A stretch of DNA of 64,000 nucleotides from Tetraselmis striata (taxonomy: Eukaryota > Chlorophyta > Chlorodendrophyceae > Chlorodendrales > Chlorodendraceae): contig VCJN01002438.1 of NCBI GenBank assembly GCA_006384855.1, positions 1 through 64,000 on the forward strand. Reading direction: 5' to 3'. The translations under genes were made by a program, and so were the position numbers. This document shows, one piece after another, positions 11,397 to 20,398 of the stretch. The notes beneath the pieces were generated by a model. It did no database searches. It was given only the letters and a program-made list of their open reading frames with translations, and was not told the origin of the DNA. Position 1 is the first letter of the stretch; the number at the start of each line of letters is the position of its first letter.

Positions 11397-13256
11397 TTAG
11401 TGCGGGGGCAATGGGTGGGGATGTACCGTGGCGGTGTTCCCACGCCGCACGGTATATCGCAACCCGTTGTGCAAGGGGTGGGGGTCACGCAGCAGCTCCC
11501 GATAGTGCCGCGCCCAGCACGCATTGATTTCGCCCGGCTCGGTATAAAGTACCCCCGATACCGGATCGCGTACTGGCTGGTCGTTCGCGCCCTCGAATGA
11601 ACCCTGCCCCTTACGGAGAGAGCGCGCCCACTTCCAGAACTCCCGTCTCCCACCACCCTTCTTAAAATCCTGAACCGCTTTTAGCACGGCCCGCTCCGTC
11701 TGGCGGCGGCGGTTATTACGTACTAGTGTCCGGACCCTATGCCGTGCAGCAGCATAATGTGCCGACGCTAGAGCGGCATCCCGAGGGCCCCTAGTCCCCC
11801 GGCACGCCATAAAGGCCATGCGCCGACGATTAATCGCATCTAGGATAGACCGTTGGAGCGGCGGCCCTATTCCACGACGCATGGGCTTGGTAACAGCCCC
11901 TACCCCACGCGCCGCCGACCATATTGCCTGAATAAAGTGATCGGCGCCGGTGTCTAGGGACCCCCCCCCCCCCCCCCCCCCTCCCGAGGGCCCGCCGTCT
12001 ACAGGTGGGTCATCTAGAGGGGTGAGCACCGCGAACGGATTAGCGGTGACAAAATCGTGGAACGGCTTGGGCCATTCAGAGGGAGAGTCACCGTGGGCCG
12101 GTTTGGGAATGGAGCTTGCAGACAGGCGTTCATGCATGGGAGGTGGACAGGCATCCTCACGGATGGCGCCCATGGGGAAAGAAGACAGGACAGGGAAGTG
12201 ATCGGAGGTGTCCCAAGAGTAGTCCACCCATGCCGAGGGCGAGAGAGGGGGGGGAGGCCCTATGGTGGGAGGCCATGCGATGAAGTGGTCGAGAACGCGG
12301 CAGCTGCCCCTCCGGCAAGTACCCCGTTCGCGCGTCGATGCATCCCGCGGCCACATGGGCTTATACCCGGGAAGGCACCCCCAACGCCTGAGTAGAGCCG
12401 TCAACTCCCTTTCATCCATGTTCCAACCCCCCCCCCCCACCACGATCATATCCCTCGGATAACTCGTACGAAGCCGCGCCAACTCTTCGCGCAGGCGGTC
12501 CCGATACGGTTCCCCCTGTGAGCCGGTGGGCAAATAGGCCGAGATAAATATAGTGGCCGCGGAGTCACTGCAACCTCCCCCCACCCCGACACAGGTCCAA
12601 CATGGGTGGGGCGCGCCGACTGCCCGCGCCCGGTACGGCGACCGGACTAACACACAACACCCACGTTCCGATGCAACGCGGTCCCCGAACGAATAGTAGT
12701 CAGAGTACCCATTAAAACGCACTCGCATATCGGTCGCCCTAACCGTGGTCTCCTGAACGAGCAGAACATCTACAGATCGCTCGATCAGCAACGCGCCAAC
12801 ATCCTCCACCTTAGAAAACAACCCATTCACATTAAGCGTCGCAACGCACAGGTGGGCGGGCATGGGAGGGAGGGGAAAGGGCAAGGGGTGGGAGGGAAGG
12901 GGAGGGCGGGCGGCGTGGCGATCCCAGTACGAGCGGTGTTCCCGCAAGTACCACCCCCACCGACATGCAAAACGTTGTAAACGCTCGCGGCCATGCGCAC
13001 CCTGCCCTTGGGTATAATACACATCAAAGCGCACTAGCCCATCCCGCTGCAACACACGATCGATCTTCGGAATGGCCGAGGGCCGGCCATTAAACGCCCG
13101 ATCGACGCGGCTCCAAAAGGCAGGTAGTGGCGACGGGTCCCCCCAACAACACACACGACGCAGGGACGCCCCAGCGCCCTCAGCCAAGTGCCCAACCGTC
13201 CAAGGGCGAACCCGCGTCACTATGACGGCTGCACCCGGTGGCGCGCGGTTGCCCAT
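11397..13256 (-). CDS. LINE N-terminal region with AP-endonuclease domain
   Basis: A 619-residue open frame on the minus strand. Residues 1-130 are Trp/Arg-rich without a family I recognise. From MPAHLCVATLNVNGL the endonuclease/exonuclease/phosphatase fold is clear: ATLNVNGL, LLVQET (catalytic Glu), ISAYLPTG, VVGGGGWNMD (normally GDFN), RVLDHFI and the terminal TSDHFPV. It would nick target DNA for the LINE. The GDFN Asp appears replaced by Gly, which may impair catalysis. After the endonuclease comes an Arg-rich linker leading to the RT. A frame change near 11400-11440 separates it from the codons running into the Ty3 insertion. The true start may lie upstream; MGNRAPPG at 13256 is the first Met in the frame. 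A Gly-rich stretch is encoded by a run of C at 11968-11983. Confidence 0.88.
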   Translation of the reverse strand: MGNRAPPGAAVIVTRVRPWTVGHLAEGAGASLRRVCCWGDPSPLPAFWSRVDRAFNGRPSAIPKIDRVLQRDGLVRFDVYYTQGQGAHGRERLQRFACRWGWYLREHRSYWDRHAARPPLPSHPLPFPLPPMPAHLCVATLNVNGLFSKVEDVGALLIERSVDVLLVQETTVRATDMRVRFNGYSDYYSFGDRVASERGCCVLVRSPYRARAVGAPHPCWTCVGVGGGCSDSAATIFISAYLPTGSQGEPYRDRLREELARLRTSYPRDMIVVGGGGWNMDERELTALLRRWGCLPGYKPMWPRDASTRERGTCRRGSCRVLDHFIAWPPTIGPPPPLSPSAWVDYSWDTSDHFPVLSSFPMGAIREDACPPPMHERLSASSIPKPAHGDSPSEWPKPFHDFVTANPFAVLTPLDDPPVDGGPSGGGGGGGGSLDTGADHFIQAIWSAARGVGAVTKPMRRGIGPPLQRSILDAINRRRMAFMACRGTRGPRDAALASAHYAAARHRVRTLVRNNRRRQTERAVLKAVQDFKKGGGRREFWKWARSLRKGQGSFEGANDQPVRDPVSGVLYTEPGEINACWARHYRELLRDPHPLHNGLRYTVRRGNTATVHPHPLPPH

Positions 13257-13927
13257 ATCGGGGCCAACCCTACCGGAGCTACGGTTATGTTATACCAGGC
13301 GGGAAAACTCGGTAATGCGGTAGGGTCATGGCAAACATTCCCTAGCGCGAGGTACAAGGGTTACGGATCCCCGAGTCGCCGGCCGGACAGGGCCGACAAC
13401 AAGGGGCGGATACCGCTCGGTTAAGGACTAGTTTTTACGCGATGGGGCGCTAAGGCCTGCCGGTTTGACCGCGGGAGGGCGGGCGGGCGGGCTGGGGCAA
13501 TCTTGCCTGCGAAACGGAGCCGGGTTGCACCCAGAATCCTGTCCCGACCTCGTGGCTTCCTGTCCTGGCCTTTTCTGTCCTCTGACCTGTCGGCGGGGCG
13601 GGGGGGGGGGGGGGGGGGGGGCGCGCTCGACGCAGGCAATAAATTAGTCGGTTAGTCCCCTAACCGCGCGACCGATCGCGGGATCCTCGCCGACACACGC
13701 AACCGCGACAACCGGTAAAACCCGCAAAGCTGCGCGGCTAGTCCCGAAGGAGGGCCGTTGGAGTGCTGATGATCGGCTGGCTGGCTGACTTGGCTGGCGC
13801 TTGGGGGCTGGCGGCTGGCGGGCTGGCGGGCTGACGGGCGATCGGCTCGGCGGAGCGGACGGCGTCGTGAGTACTTAAGTACGGCGTCGCGAGTACTTAA
13901 CGTACTTAGACGCTAAAGTAGTGTAGT
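13257..13927 (-). other. LINE 5' region
   Basis: This is the leader of the LINE, ending at the 13-bp duplication. It holds a 24-bp G run (about 13597-13621) and a GGCTGGCTGG-type simple repeat near 13770-13830. Short frames here (e.g. 13421-13639 minus) are Pro-rich and I do not assign an ORF1. Confidence 0.6.
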
Positions 13928-13940
13928 CGGTACCACTACT
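13928..13940. repeat. Target-site duplication of the LINE, right copy
   Basis: CGGTACCACTACT, identical to 2399-2411. Confidence 0.9.
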
Positions 13941-14368
13941 ACTGAATGATGTACATTCTACGGGTACTAGAGTACGAGTGCGCACGAGTACTCGTATATC
14001 GGCCTGCTGTATTATATATAATTATGCCTGCCTGTCTGTCAGATATATTCTATTCTTGGCAGTGCAGGGCATATGTTATGTATTGCCGTACAATGACGGG
14101 GCTGACGTTCTCCCTTCTGTCTGACTCTCCATGGTGACGCCCTTTGCAGTGGGCGTACTGCTAGTGGTCGGCATGGCCTGATGGCCAGTGCCGACGATAG
14201 CTAGATTATTTGTAGCAGCGGGTGGTGGCAACTAGTAACAATTGTCCTCTTCCAAAAACACTGTAGCCTCTCGCCTTTGCACCACCACTGCACACCCACC
14301 TTTGTTTGTCTTTGAGTCTCTATCCTGTTGAGACTGTCGCATCATCACCCATGCATGCGCTTTGCGAT
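13941..14368 (+). repeat. 3' LTR of fossil A, second piece
   Basis: This continues the LTR interrupted at 2411. The stretch 14115-14260 resembles 24440-24570 (shared CTCTCCATG(G/A)TGACGC and GCGGGTGGTG), the corresponding part of the LTR of fossil B, which supports the assignment. The exact end is uncertain because the 5' partner lies outside the window. Confidence 0.55.
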
Positions 14369-14894
14369 CGAAAATGCAAAACCCGGACTTATGTGGAGAG
14401 GTGTATAATCGGCTGCCCGGTATATAGACGCGAGTACAGCGCGGGGTACCGGTACTCGGCTGCCAGTGTACCGGCTACGGTATAATGTTATATTACATTA
14501 GGGCTTTCACAAAAGCGCACTAAAACAGAACTAACAGCAACTATGAAAGGTTGCCAGCAAAAGAGGTTGCCGGCTATGGGATATATATGGCTATACTGTA
14601 TATCGAGATATGCGGCTGCCCGCGTGTATATGACATGCTCGGATATTTTGAATTGCTTTCAACATGGCAGCAATGTACGTATATACAGTACATGTACCAT
14701 CAGTCACAGGTATACACATTGTACTGTTACATGAGCTAGCAGCAGAAGGCGATATTAGGAAATCACAAAAAGGGTTTAAAAGTACACATTGTACTAATAC
14801 TACTAATACTACATTGTACTAATACTACATTGTACTAATACTACATTGTACTAATACTCACAGGTACTCGTTCGTAGCCCATCGCATCGTATAA
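14369..14894. other. Intergenic, with a dispersed 40-bp repeat and a short tandem array
   Basis: No gene was seen. ACATGAGCTAGCAGCAGAAG and its downstream 20 bases (14729-14769) recur at 60523-60562. 14788-14860 is a tandem array of ATTGTACTAATACTAC. A TAA at 14892-14894 is the left target duplication of the next element. Confidence 0.6.
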
Positions 14895-16885
14895 GGCCTG
14901 GAAGATTTTATCCGTTGTCTTTGGTGCCCCCCCCCCCCCCCCCCCCCCCCCTTTTTTGGGGGCCCCCCCTTTGGAAATACTTCCTTCCTCTGCAGTACTG
15001 CTAAAGTACTGCCATGAAACAAATAACAAGGAAACATCGTGTTTGTGCCTTGTAAGCATGCAAGAACAGCCAGGGCAACTAAAAACATGTTATAGATGAA
15101 CTTCTATAGGTATTGGGCACCCCCACCTTCAGGTGAAAAAAAGGGGGGACTGTGACAGTACTTTGTGCAGTACTGTAGACAAGGCTGGGGCAGCAAATAG
15201 GCCATTAGTATAGATGCAGGAGGATGCATAGAAGACCACGGCATATAGATGAATATTATGGCACATAGATGAATGTAATAAATGACAATGTTGTTTACAT
15301 TGTCAACCCCAGACCCGCCCGACTGTATGAGACAGCATAGACGGGGGTGTCCATCAGCCGGTGGCTAAGCGAGCGCATGTCGGTTGGGAAATCGCGGTTG
15401 ATGGCCAGCGCTTTCAGCGCCTCGATGGTCTCCACATGCGACGCCGTCTTGGCCGACCGTACCGGCTCCTCCATCAGTTTTGACTTAAGGTCATAGTCGC
15501 GCTGCTTGCCGAGCCGCTCCTCATATATACCGAAATAGCGAGAGCTCCAGGGCTTTAGCAACGCGATGATGCTCGGCCAATTGCCCTTCTTGACCCAATT
15601 ACCGTTGCGGACATCGTGGTATTGAGGTACTCCAACGAGCTTCGGAACGTTCGGCCGGTCTGCCTTATGTCCAAGTTTCTTCTTCCCAAAGAACTGCGCG
15701 AAACGTTTGTCCGGCGGGGCTGGCCCTTTGCACAGATGCTTTCATACTCCAGATACAATGCCAGTCTTGGAACAAGGCGCGATGGAGGGCGAAGACGAAG
15801 TCGAAGCCGACCGGTTTAGCCATGTCCGTCGACCAACCGACGCCCTCTAACTCTTGCCATTCTATCAGGGAGTTGTATTGCTGGTTTTTGGCAGACAGCG
15901 GGGCGCCGCTAGGCACTTTGCGAGTAGGGAGGCGGTGATGACTCTCAGGGCTCGGCGCGGTGCTAGCCATCATCATCGTCGGGAACGGGTTGTGCGGTGC
16001 TTGCCGAGACCTTAATCGTAACCGGGTAGCGGGGCGCTTGCAATCGACCTTCATCGTAACCGCTCTCGTCTCAAAGCAAGGAACGCCAGGGTGTCTGTGA
16101 CTGCCTCTAGCAGGAACGCTGTGCAGTCTCGCGAAAGCCCACGGTCGTGCCGGGTGCCGGCCATGCACACCATCTTGATATCGGTGTCAGCAAGCAGGGG
16201 GTGGTAGTCGTGGGCGTGGGCCTCGATTGCCTCATTCAGCTGGTCCGTAGAGTTCTTGTCGCCCCATCATCCACTCCTGAGCGCCTAGCTTTATCCATAC
16301 GTTCCGCACTGCGGTCATGCCGTCAACGGAAATGCTGACGCACGCCGCCGGTGACGCCAAGAGGTATATAGTGGTGCTGCCTGGTGTGGGCGGCGGGTGC
16401 TTGTGGTGGTGGGATAGGGTGGAGGGATATCGGATATATGGAAGGCAATGAATGGGCAAATGAGATGATGGTGGCTGTCCTAAGTAGCTCCCCGGCCAGG
16501 CAAGCCCGGCGCAAGGCTCGCGGGCGATAAGGCAGCCCGAAAGGTACCGGTAAAACCCGTTTGAAACCCGAAACGGATTGTACGGGTCGCACTAGGACAG
16601 TTGACTAGTTCTCGAAACCCCATAAACAGAGCTTAGAGGATGCATTGCGGCGGTTTGTCTCCCCATCCGCCGCTACTGTACTGTGCCGGTGTCGAGTCAG
16701 CTGCGCGCCGGCGCTGTCGCCTACGACATCGGGGGCATCGACAAGTACTGCTCAAAGTACTATTAGACTATAAGTTTTTTTTTTTCGGAAAAGGAAGATT
16801 TCCCCCCTCCCCCCCCCCCCCCCCCCCCCCCCTTTTTTCCCGAGCAAAATCGCCACCAAAGACAACGGATAAAATCTTCCAGGCC
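14895..16885 (-). mobile_element. TIR DNA transposon, PIF/Harbinger-like ends, TAA duplication
   Basis: The left end begins GGCCTGGAAGATTTTATCC and the right end is its reverse complement. The match runs about 31 bp, and both copies then enter a long C/G run. TAA flanks both sides (14892-14894 and 16886-16888), as expected for PIF/Harbinger, whose duplications are TWA. Minus-strand frames inside (e.g. 15295-15561, 15665-16168 and 16232-16459) are fragmentary. They contain VSISVDGMTAVRNVWIKLGA and a stretch ending AFLLEAVTDTLAFL in another frame, but I cannot match them to a Harbinger transposase. The element is therefore a decayed or non-autonomous copy. A piece of the 27997 repeat family sits inside it at 16452-16640. 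Confidence 0.65.
16452..16640 (-). repeat. Diverged, inverted copy of the 27997/30103 repeat
   Basis: On the minus strand this reads TTTATGGGGTTTC, then CTGTCCTAGTGCGACCCGTAC, then GGCCGGGGAGCTACTTAGGA, the order seen in the 212-bp repeat at 27997-28208. It is clearly diverged, so it is an older copy. Confidence 0.75.
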
Positions 16886-16888
16886 TAA

Positions 16889-17230
16889 TTGTCACACTTC
16901 ATTCCGCCCCCAGAATAACCGAATACCTATAATACATCCAGAATTGCTGCACCCGATTGTCGCTCTGAACCTCAGGGTACCTCAGGGGACCTGTACCCTG
17001 TACCTGTTCTGATACCGTATCGTCCTTTCGGGGGTCGCTATCCATTATTCGAAGTTTCCAGTGACAGAGAATCTGGCATGAATCAATGTAGAATCTTCCA
17101 TGTTCAATTCAAAATATGACATGACCAGACACAACCATGGAATCCTTAAGAGACGACGGGTACCAGGTACCCGTACTAGGCCAGTCCAGTGGGCAACTAT
17201 CATCAAGTATTTGAGTAGCGACTACAGGTA
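16889..17230. other. Intergenic, nothing recognised
   Basis: No gene or repeat is supported, apart from a small inverted pair GGGTAC...GTACCC near 16975-17000. Confidence 0.5.
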
Positions 17231-17387
17231 TTAGAATGCTTCGGCAATTTGCCTGATGACTGTAACATAGCGTCGCCTACCCAGGGCTTTCCGAAACAGG
17301 ATTGCTGCCTACTAAACGGCCGTCGTAGAGACGCTGCAGGGGTTTCACTGGTGCCAGTCCTGTCCCGGGGGCCGGAAAAAAATCATC
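17231..17387 (+). mobile_element. 5'-truncated LINE copy B
   Basis: About 150 bp of the LINE 3' tail ending in a short A run. ATCATCAAGTA occurs before (17199-17209) and directly after (17388-17398) the copy, a likely target duplication, although about 20 unexplained bases lie between the left copy and recognisable LINE sequence. Confidence 0.8.
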
Positions 17388-17389
17388 AA

Positions 17390-17480
17390 GTAGCGATGAG
17401 TACTCGCTATTTGACTCGCTATTGTCCTATGTACTCGCTATTGTCGCTATTGTCGCTATGTACTCGCTATTTGAGTACAG
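17390..17480. repeat. TCGCTATT-type short tandem repeat
   Basis: Irregular repeats of ACTCGCTATT and TGTCGCTATT. Low-complexity sequence between two LINE fragments. Confidence 0.7.
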
Positions 17481-17600
17481 GCCCCGCGTACCATCGTGAA
17501 ATACCTGTAGTACTATAAGCAGTATGTGCCAGAAAAGGAAATATTTCCGAAAAGGAAGGAAACCACTGCCAGTACGAGAGTGATGGCATCATCCGGTCTC

Positions 17601-17839
17601 TGTTTTCCCGCCTCCGGGACAGGACTGGCACCAGTGAAACCCTTGCAGCGTCTCTACGACGGCCGTTTGGGCAGCAATCCAGTTCCGGAAAGCCGCCCCG
17701 GGTAGGCGACGCTCCGCTATAGTCATCAAGCAAACTGCCGAAGCATTCTGCAAAACTAATTAAAGATCAGTGACGGCATTTCCAACACTGTTGGATCACC
17801 GTCTAAAACACTGCCATCAAAATACCCGGTCTGTCGTAT
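17601..17839 (-). mobile_element. 5'-truncated LINE copy C
   Basis: About 230 bp of the LINE 3' tail on the minus strand. GCATCATCCGGTCT lies on both sides (17586-17599 and 17840-17853), the target duplication. Confidence 0.85.
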
Positions 17840-17946
17840 GCATCATCCGGTCTGTCGCATGCATCTGCACCTCTTGTCACCAGCAGAATCATCATCAGAA
17901 GGGTGGCACGTGATATCGACACCGGCGAGCAGGGTTGCAATCCTTA

Positions 17947-18375
17947 GGCCTGGAAGATTTTATCCCTTGTCTTTGGTGCCCCCGATTTTTTGGCCCCCCC
18001 CCCCTCCCCCCCCCCCCCCCCCCCCTTCGGAAATCCTTCCTTCCTCTGCAGTACTGCTAAAGTACTGCCATCAAACAAATAAGAAGGAAACATCATGTTT
18101 GAACAGCCATGGCAACTAGAAACATGTTTCATATGAACTTCTATGGGTAGTGGGCACCCCCACCTTCAGGTGAAAAAAGGAAGGACTATGACAGTACTTT
18201 GTGAAGTACTGTAGACAAGGTTGGGTCATCAAGCATGACGTTAATATAGATGCCGGAGGATGCATAGAAGACCATGGCACATAGATGAATATGGCACATA
18301 GATGACTGTAATAAATGACAATGTTGCTTACATTGTCAACCCTAGACCCGCCCGACTGTCTGACACAGCCTACCA
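17947..18375 (-). repeat. Shared terminal region of a second PIF/Harbinger-like element
   Basis: About 430 bp similar to 14895-15340, starting at the same terminus after TTA (17944-17946). Both contain a long C run about 40 bp in, CAGTACTGCTAAAGTACTG, and the end ACATTGTCAACCC(C/T)AGACC. Similarity stops sharply near 15340/18375. The matching right terminus was not found, so the element is truncated or its far end is unrecognisable. Confidence 0.75.
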
Positions 18376-19175
18376 TGCTATTCATGGTACGTGCAGCACA
18401 TGATGGACACATCTAAATGCCATATGCATACTGCCGTGTGTTGCGCGTCCTAGTCACTGGCTAGTTGGCACTCTGTAGTGGCTCCCTGCCTCTACATGAC
18501 CTGGCATTGCGAGGCTGCCTTGGCTATTGCTGAGGCTGGGCTGCCTCCTCCGCCTGCTGCTCAGCTGGCTCCTCGTCCTAGCGCTGCTTGTCAGCACGGG
18601 CCGCACGCTTCCGAGAAGCCTCCTCTCGCTCAGCAGCCATGCGCCTTTGCGCCTTCACCATTAGCTTGGCACCCTGGGACTTGCAGTACTCACACATGGG
18701 CAGCTCAGTGTGCCACAAGTGTTGTGATGCCTGACTAATGGTACCCTCCCCATGCATGCATACGACCAGCGCACCGGGCACAGGTAGCAGTGGCATCAAA
18801 CCATGTAGCCCTCTTTGTATGCGTAGAGCAGTACTCACACTCCACATGGAATCCACAGGTGATGTTGCCGCGACCGTGTCACCAACACTCTGTGCAGCGG
18901 ATGGTCGTCACTCATCAAAAGGTTGCATGCCTCACAAGAAGCTGATGTGCTCAGCAACTGCCAGGAAGTTCTGCAGGGCACAGTGCTTGCACTCCGCCTG
19001 CTCCGTCTCGCTGGGGTGCACCTTCTTCCCATCCACCTCAGTGACTGCTGGCTCCATGTACCGTGGGTGCGTTAAGGCGTACATGCAGCGGGGCCTCATG
19101 TAGTCCTTGCACACCCCTGACATACTTGCCTTTGAACAGGTTGGGCGCCAGCTCCGTGGTGGCCATGTCCTCCTT

Positions 19176-19655
19176 CTATGCAGTCATATGCATGCCGTCC
19201 CCGACACATACCACTTCCTTCTGTTGTTGGCGCTGAATGAAGGTTGGCTGGTGTGTTGTGGTGTATTCGTGATGGACTGCCGCCTCGAATGGCATGTAAT
19301 GCACAACATCCTTGATGATGTCACTGGTCACCTTAGGGATAGGTACGGGTACATTGTGGTTGACGATGTCTGCATATGTTGTAGCCGGCAAGCGCAGTGC
19401 GCCCCACATGCCAAGCTGGCGCGCCTTGCACCGGTAGTCGTCCACTAGGGGATGCTTGAAGTACTGCCTCATGTAGGCCCCCCCAATGGTGTGGTTGTCA
19501 ATGACGCGGCGCAGCTCGGGGTGCTTATTGATTAAGCTGGAGTCCAGCTTCAGAGATTCCAAAGTTTGTCGATATCCTCTAGACGCTTGAGGAGTAGTGC
19601 CTGCATAGACTGGATGTCTGCATGAGTGTGTGTCTGAATGCGCTAGCCAGCCCAC
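19176..19655 (-). CDS. Hypothetical protein, 159 aa, in the second element
   Basis: I do not recognise this frame. It has a long uninterrupted, non-repetitive composition with mixed helical segments (SSLINKHPELRRVIDNHTIG, KVTSDIIKDVVHYMPFEA) and a Tyr/His-rich middle. It lies between an acidic N-terminal-type frame (19783-20247) and Cys-pair frames (18578-19123), all on the minus strand, so it may be one exon or fragment of a transposon protein that is now split. No signal peptide or membrane segment is visible. Its position inside a repeat-bounded element argues against an ordinary host gene. Confidence 0.4.
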   Translation of the reverse strand: MGWLAHSDTHSCRHPVYAGTTPQASRGYRQTLESLKLDSSLINKHPELRRVIDNHTIGGAYMRQYFKHPLVDDYRCKARQLGMWGALRLPATTYADIVNHNVPVPIPKVTSDIIKDVVHYMPFEAAVHHEYTTTHQPTFIQRQQQKEVVCVGDGMHMTA

Positions 19656-19782
19656 ATAAGACGCAGGAATATGCCGTCACCAATGGATAAGACAAGGGCG
19701 ACACTGGCCTCATAGCTTTTCTGGTAGGTAGATATGGTGGGAGTTGAGGGCGGTGGCCGCGTGGCGGCGGCGGCTGGGCCCA

Positions 19783-20247
19783 TCAGCGCAGCAAGGATAT
19801 CCACCACCTCGTCCTCCTCCGCGGTGACGGACATGTCGCTGCCGGTTTCACTGCTGGAGCTGGCGTAATCAACCAGTGGCCCCTTTCTAGCTTGGGAGAT
19901 GGGGGCAGCAGGCAGCGCCTCGCCAACATGCAGTGGGGTGGCGTCAGCATCCTCGCAAGCCGCGGCCGCCTCCTCGCCACCTGGCTCCTCCTCGCTGCTG
20001 CTGGAGCTGCCATCCCCTCCTCCGCCTCAAACTCCGACGCAGCACTGCCGGAGCTGGCATCTGCCTCCATGTTCGTGCCCCCCTCGCTGTTGAAGGAGCT
20101 GTCACATGCCTCCTCCTCATCGTTGTCGCTGTCCTCGGCGAGGGGCGGCATCGGCTCGTCGTCTGCCTCCGCCTGCAGCTCCTCAATGAGGGCCTTGGCA
20201 CTTGCAGCTCGGATGGCGGTCGACGAGGTGCCCGTATTTTCCGCGTC
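19783..20247 (-). CDS. Acidic low-complexity frame in the second element
   Basis: The minus frame from about 20247 reads ALIEELQAEADDEPMPPLAE, then EDSDNDEEEACDSSFNSE, then Arg-rich and Pro-rich stretches. The acidic Ser/Glu composition is real coding-like sequence rather than a shadow of the plus strand, but no domain is recognisable. It is probably the N-terminal part of the same unknown transposon protein as 19176-19655. The frame is open upstream beyond the probable element boundary, so I take the Met at MYAYFRDAEN as the nearest start. Confidence 0.3.
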   Translation of the reverse strand, partial: DAENTGTSSTAIRAASAKALIEELQAEADDEPMPPLAEDSDNDEEEACDSSFNSEGGTNMEADASSGSAASEFEAEEGMAAPAAARRSQVARRRPRLARMLTPPHCMLARRCLLPPSPKLERGHWLITPAPAVKPAATCPSPRRRTRWWISLLR

Positions 20248-20398
20248 CCGAAAATACGCGTACATGCATTTTAATCGTAGACTACTCGTAGCGTGGATTC
20301 GATTAGTGTAGCTGGCATTCTCCCCCCCGACCCCCGACTCTCTTTCTCCCCCGACCCTCAGCCTCTGGCTGTGGCGTGGCCGGTGGGGGTTCAGCACC

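Larger units (their letters stand above)
2412..13927 (-). mobile_element. APE-type LINE, full span, interrupted by a Ty3 element
   Basis: A non-LTR retrotransposon on the minus strand, running from its 5' end near 13927 to a short poly-A (T run at 2411-2417 on the plus strand). It carries an AP-endonuclease-like domain (11397-13256), a reverse transcriptase (3103-4813) and a C-terminal Cys/His knuckle (2750-3205). A Ty3/Gypsy element occupies 4819-11362, so the LINE itself is about 5 kb. Perfect 13-bp target duplications flank it. Its 3' tail recurs in five shorter copies in this window. The coding region is broken by the Ty3 insertion, by a frame change just before the insertion (near 11400-11440) and by another near 3110-3200, so this copy is dead. 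By eye the clade lies in the L1/Jockey/I assemblage; I cannot place it further. Confidence 0.92.
18376..20270 (-). mobile_element. Body of the second element: minus-strand frames of unknown function
   Basis: This stretch follows the shared terminus and appears to be its coding part, read on the minus strand. It holds 19176-19655 and 19783-20247 (described separately) and shorter frames at 18578-18856 and 18932-19123. The 18932-19123 frame contains ECKHCALQNF and the 18578-18856 frame contains MCEYCKSQGAKLMVKAQRR, i.e. paired Cys that could bind zinc. No transposase signature was recognised. An inverted pair CGTATTTTC...GAAAATACG lies at 20229-20257, near the boundary with the next element. 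Confidence 0.4.

Noticed and set aside
16452-16640. Minus-strand frame as a host peptide
   Set aside because: It is a diverged copy of the E-family repeat, and frames in the three copies are not conserved as protein.
19892-20311. Plus-strand Ser/Ala-rich frames
   Set aside because: They mirror the acidic minus-strand frame of the second TIR element and show no domain.
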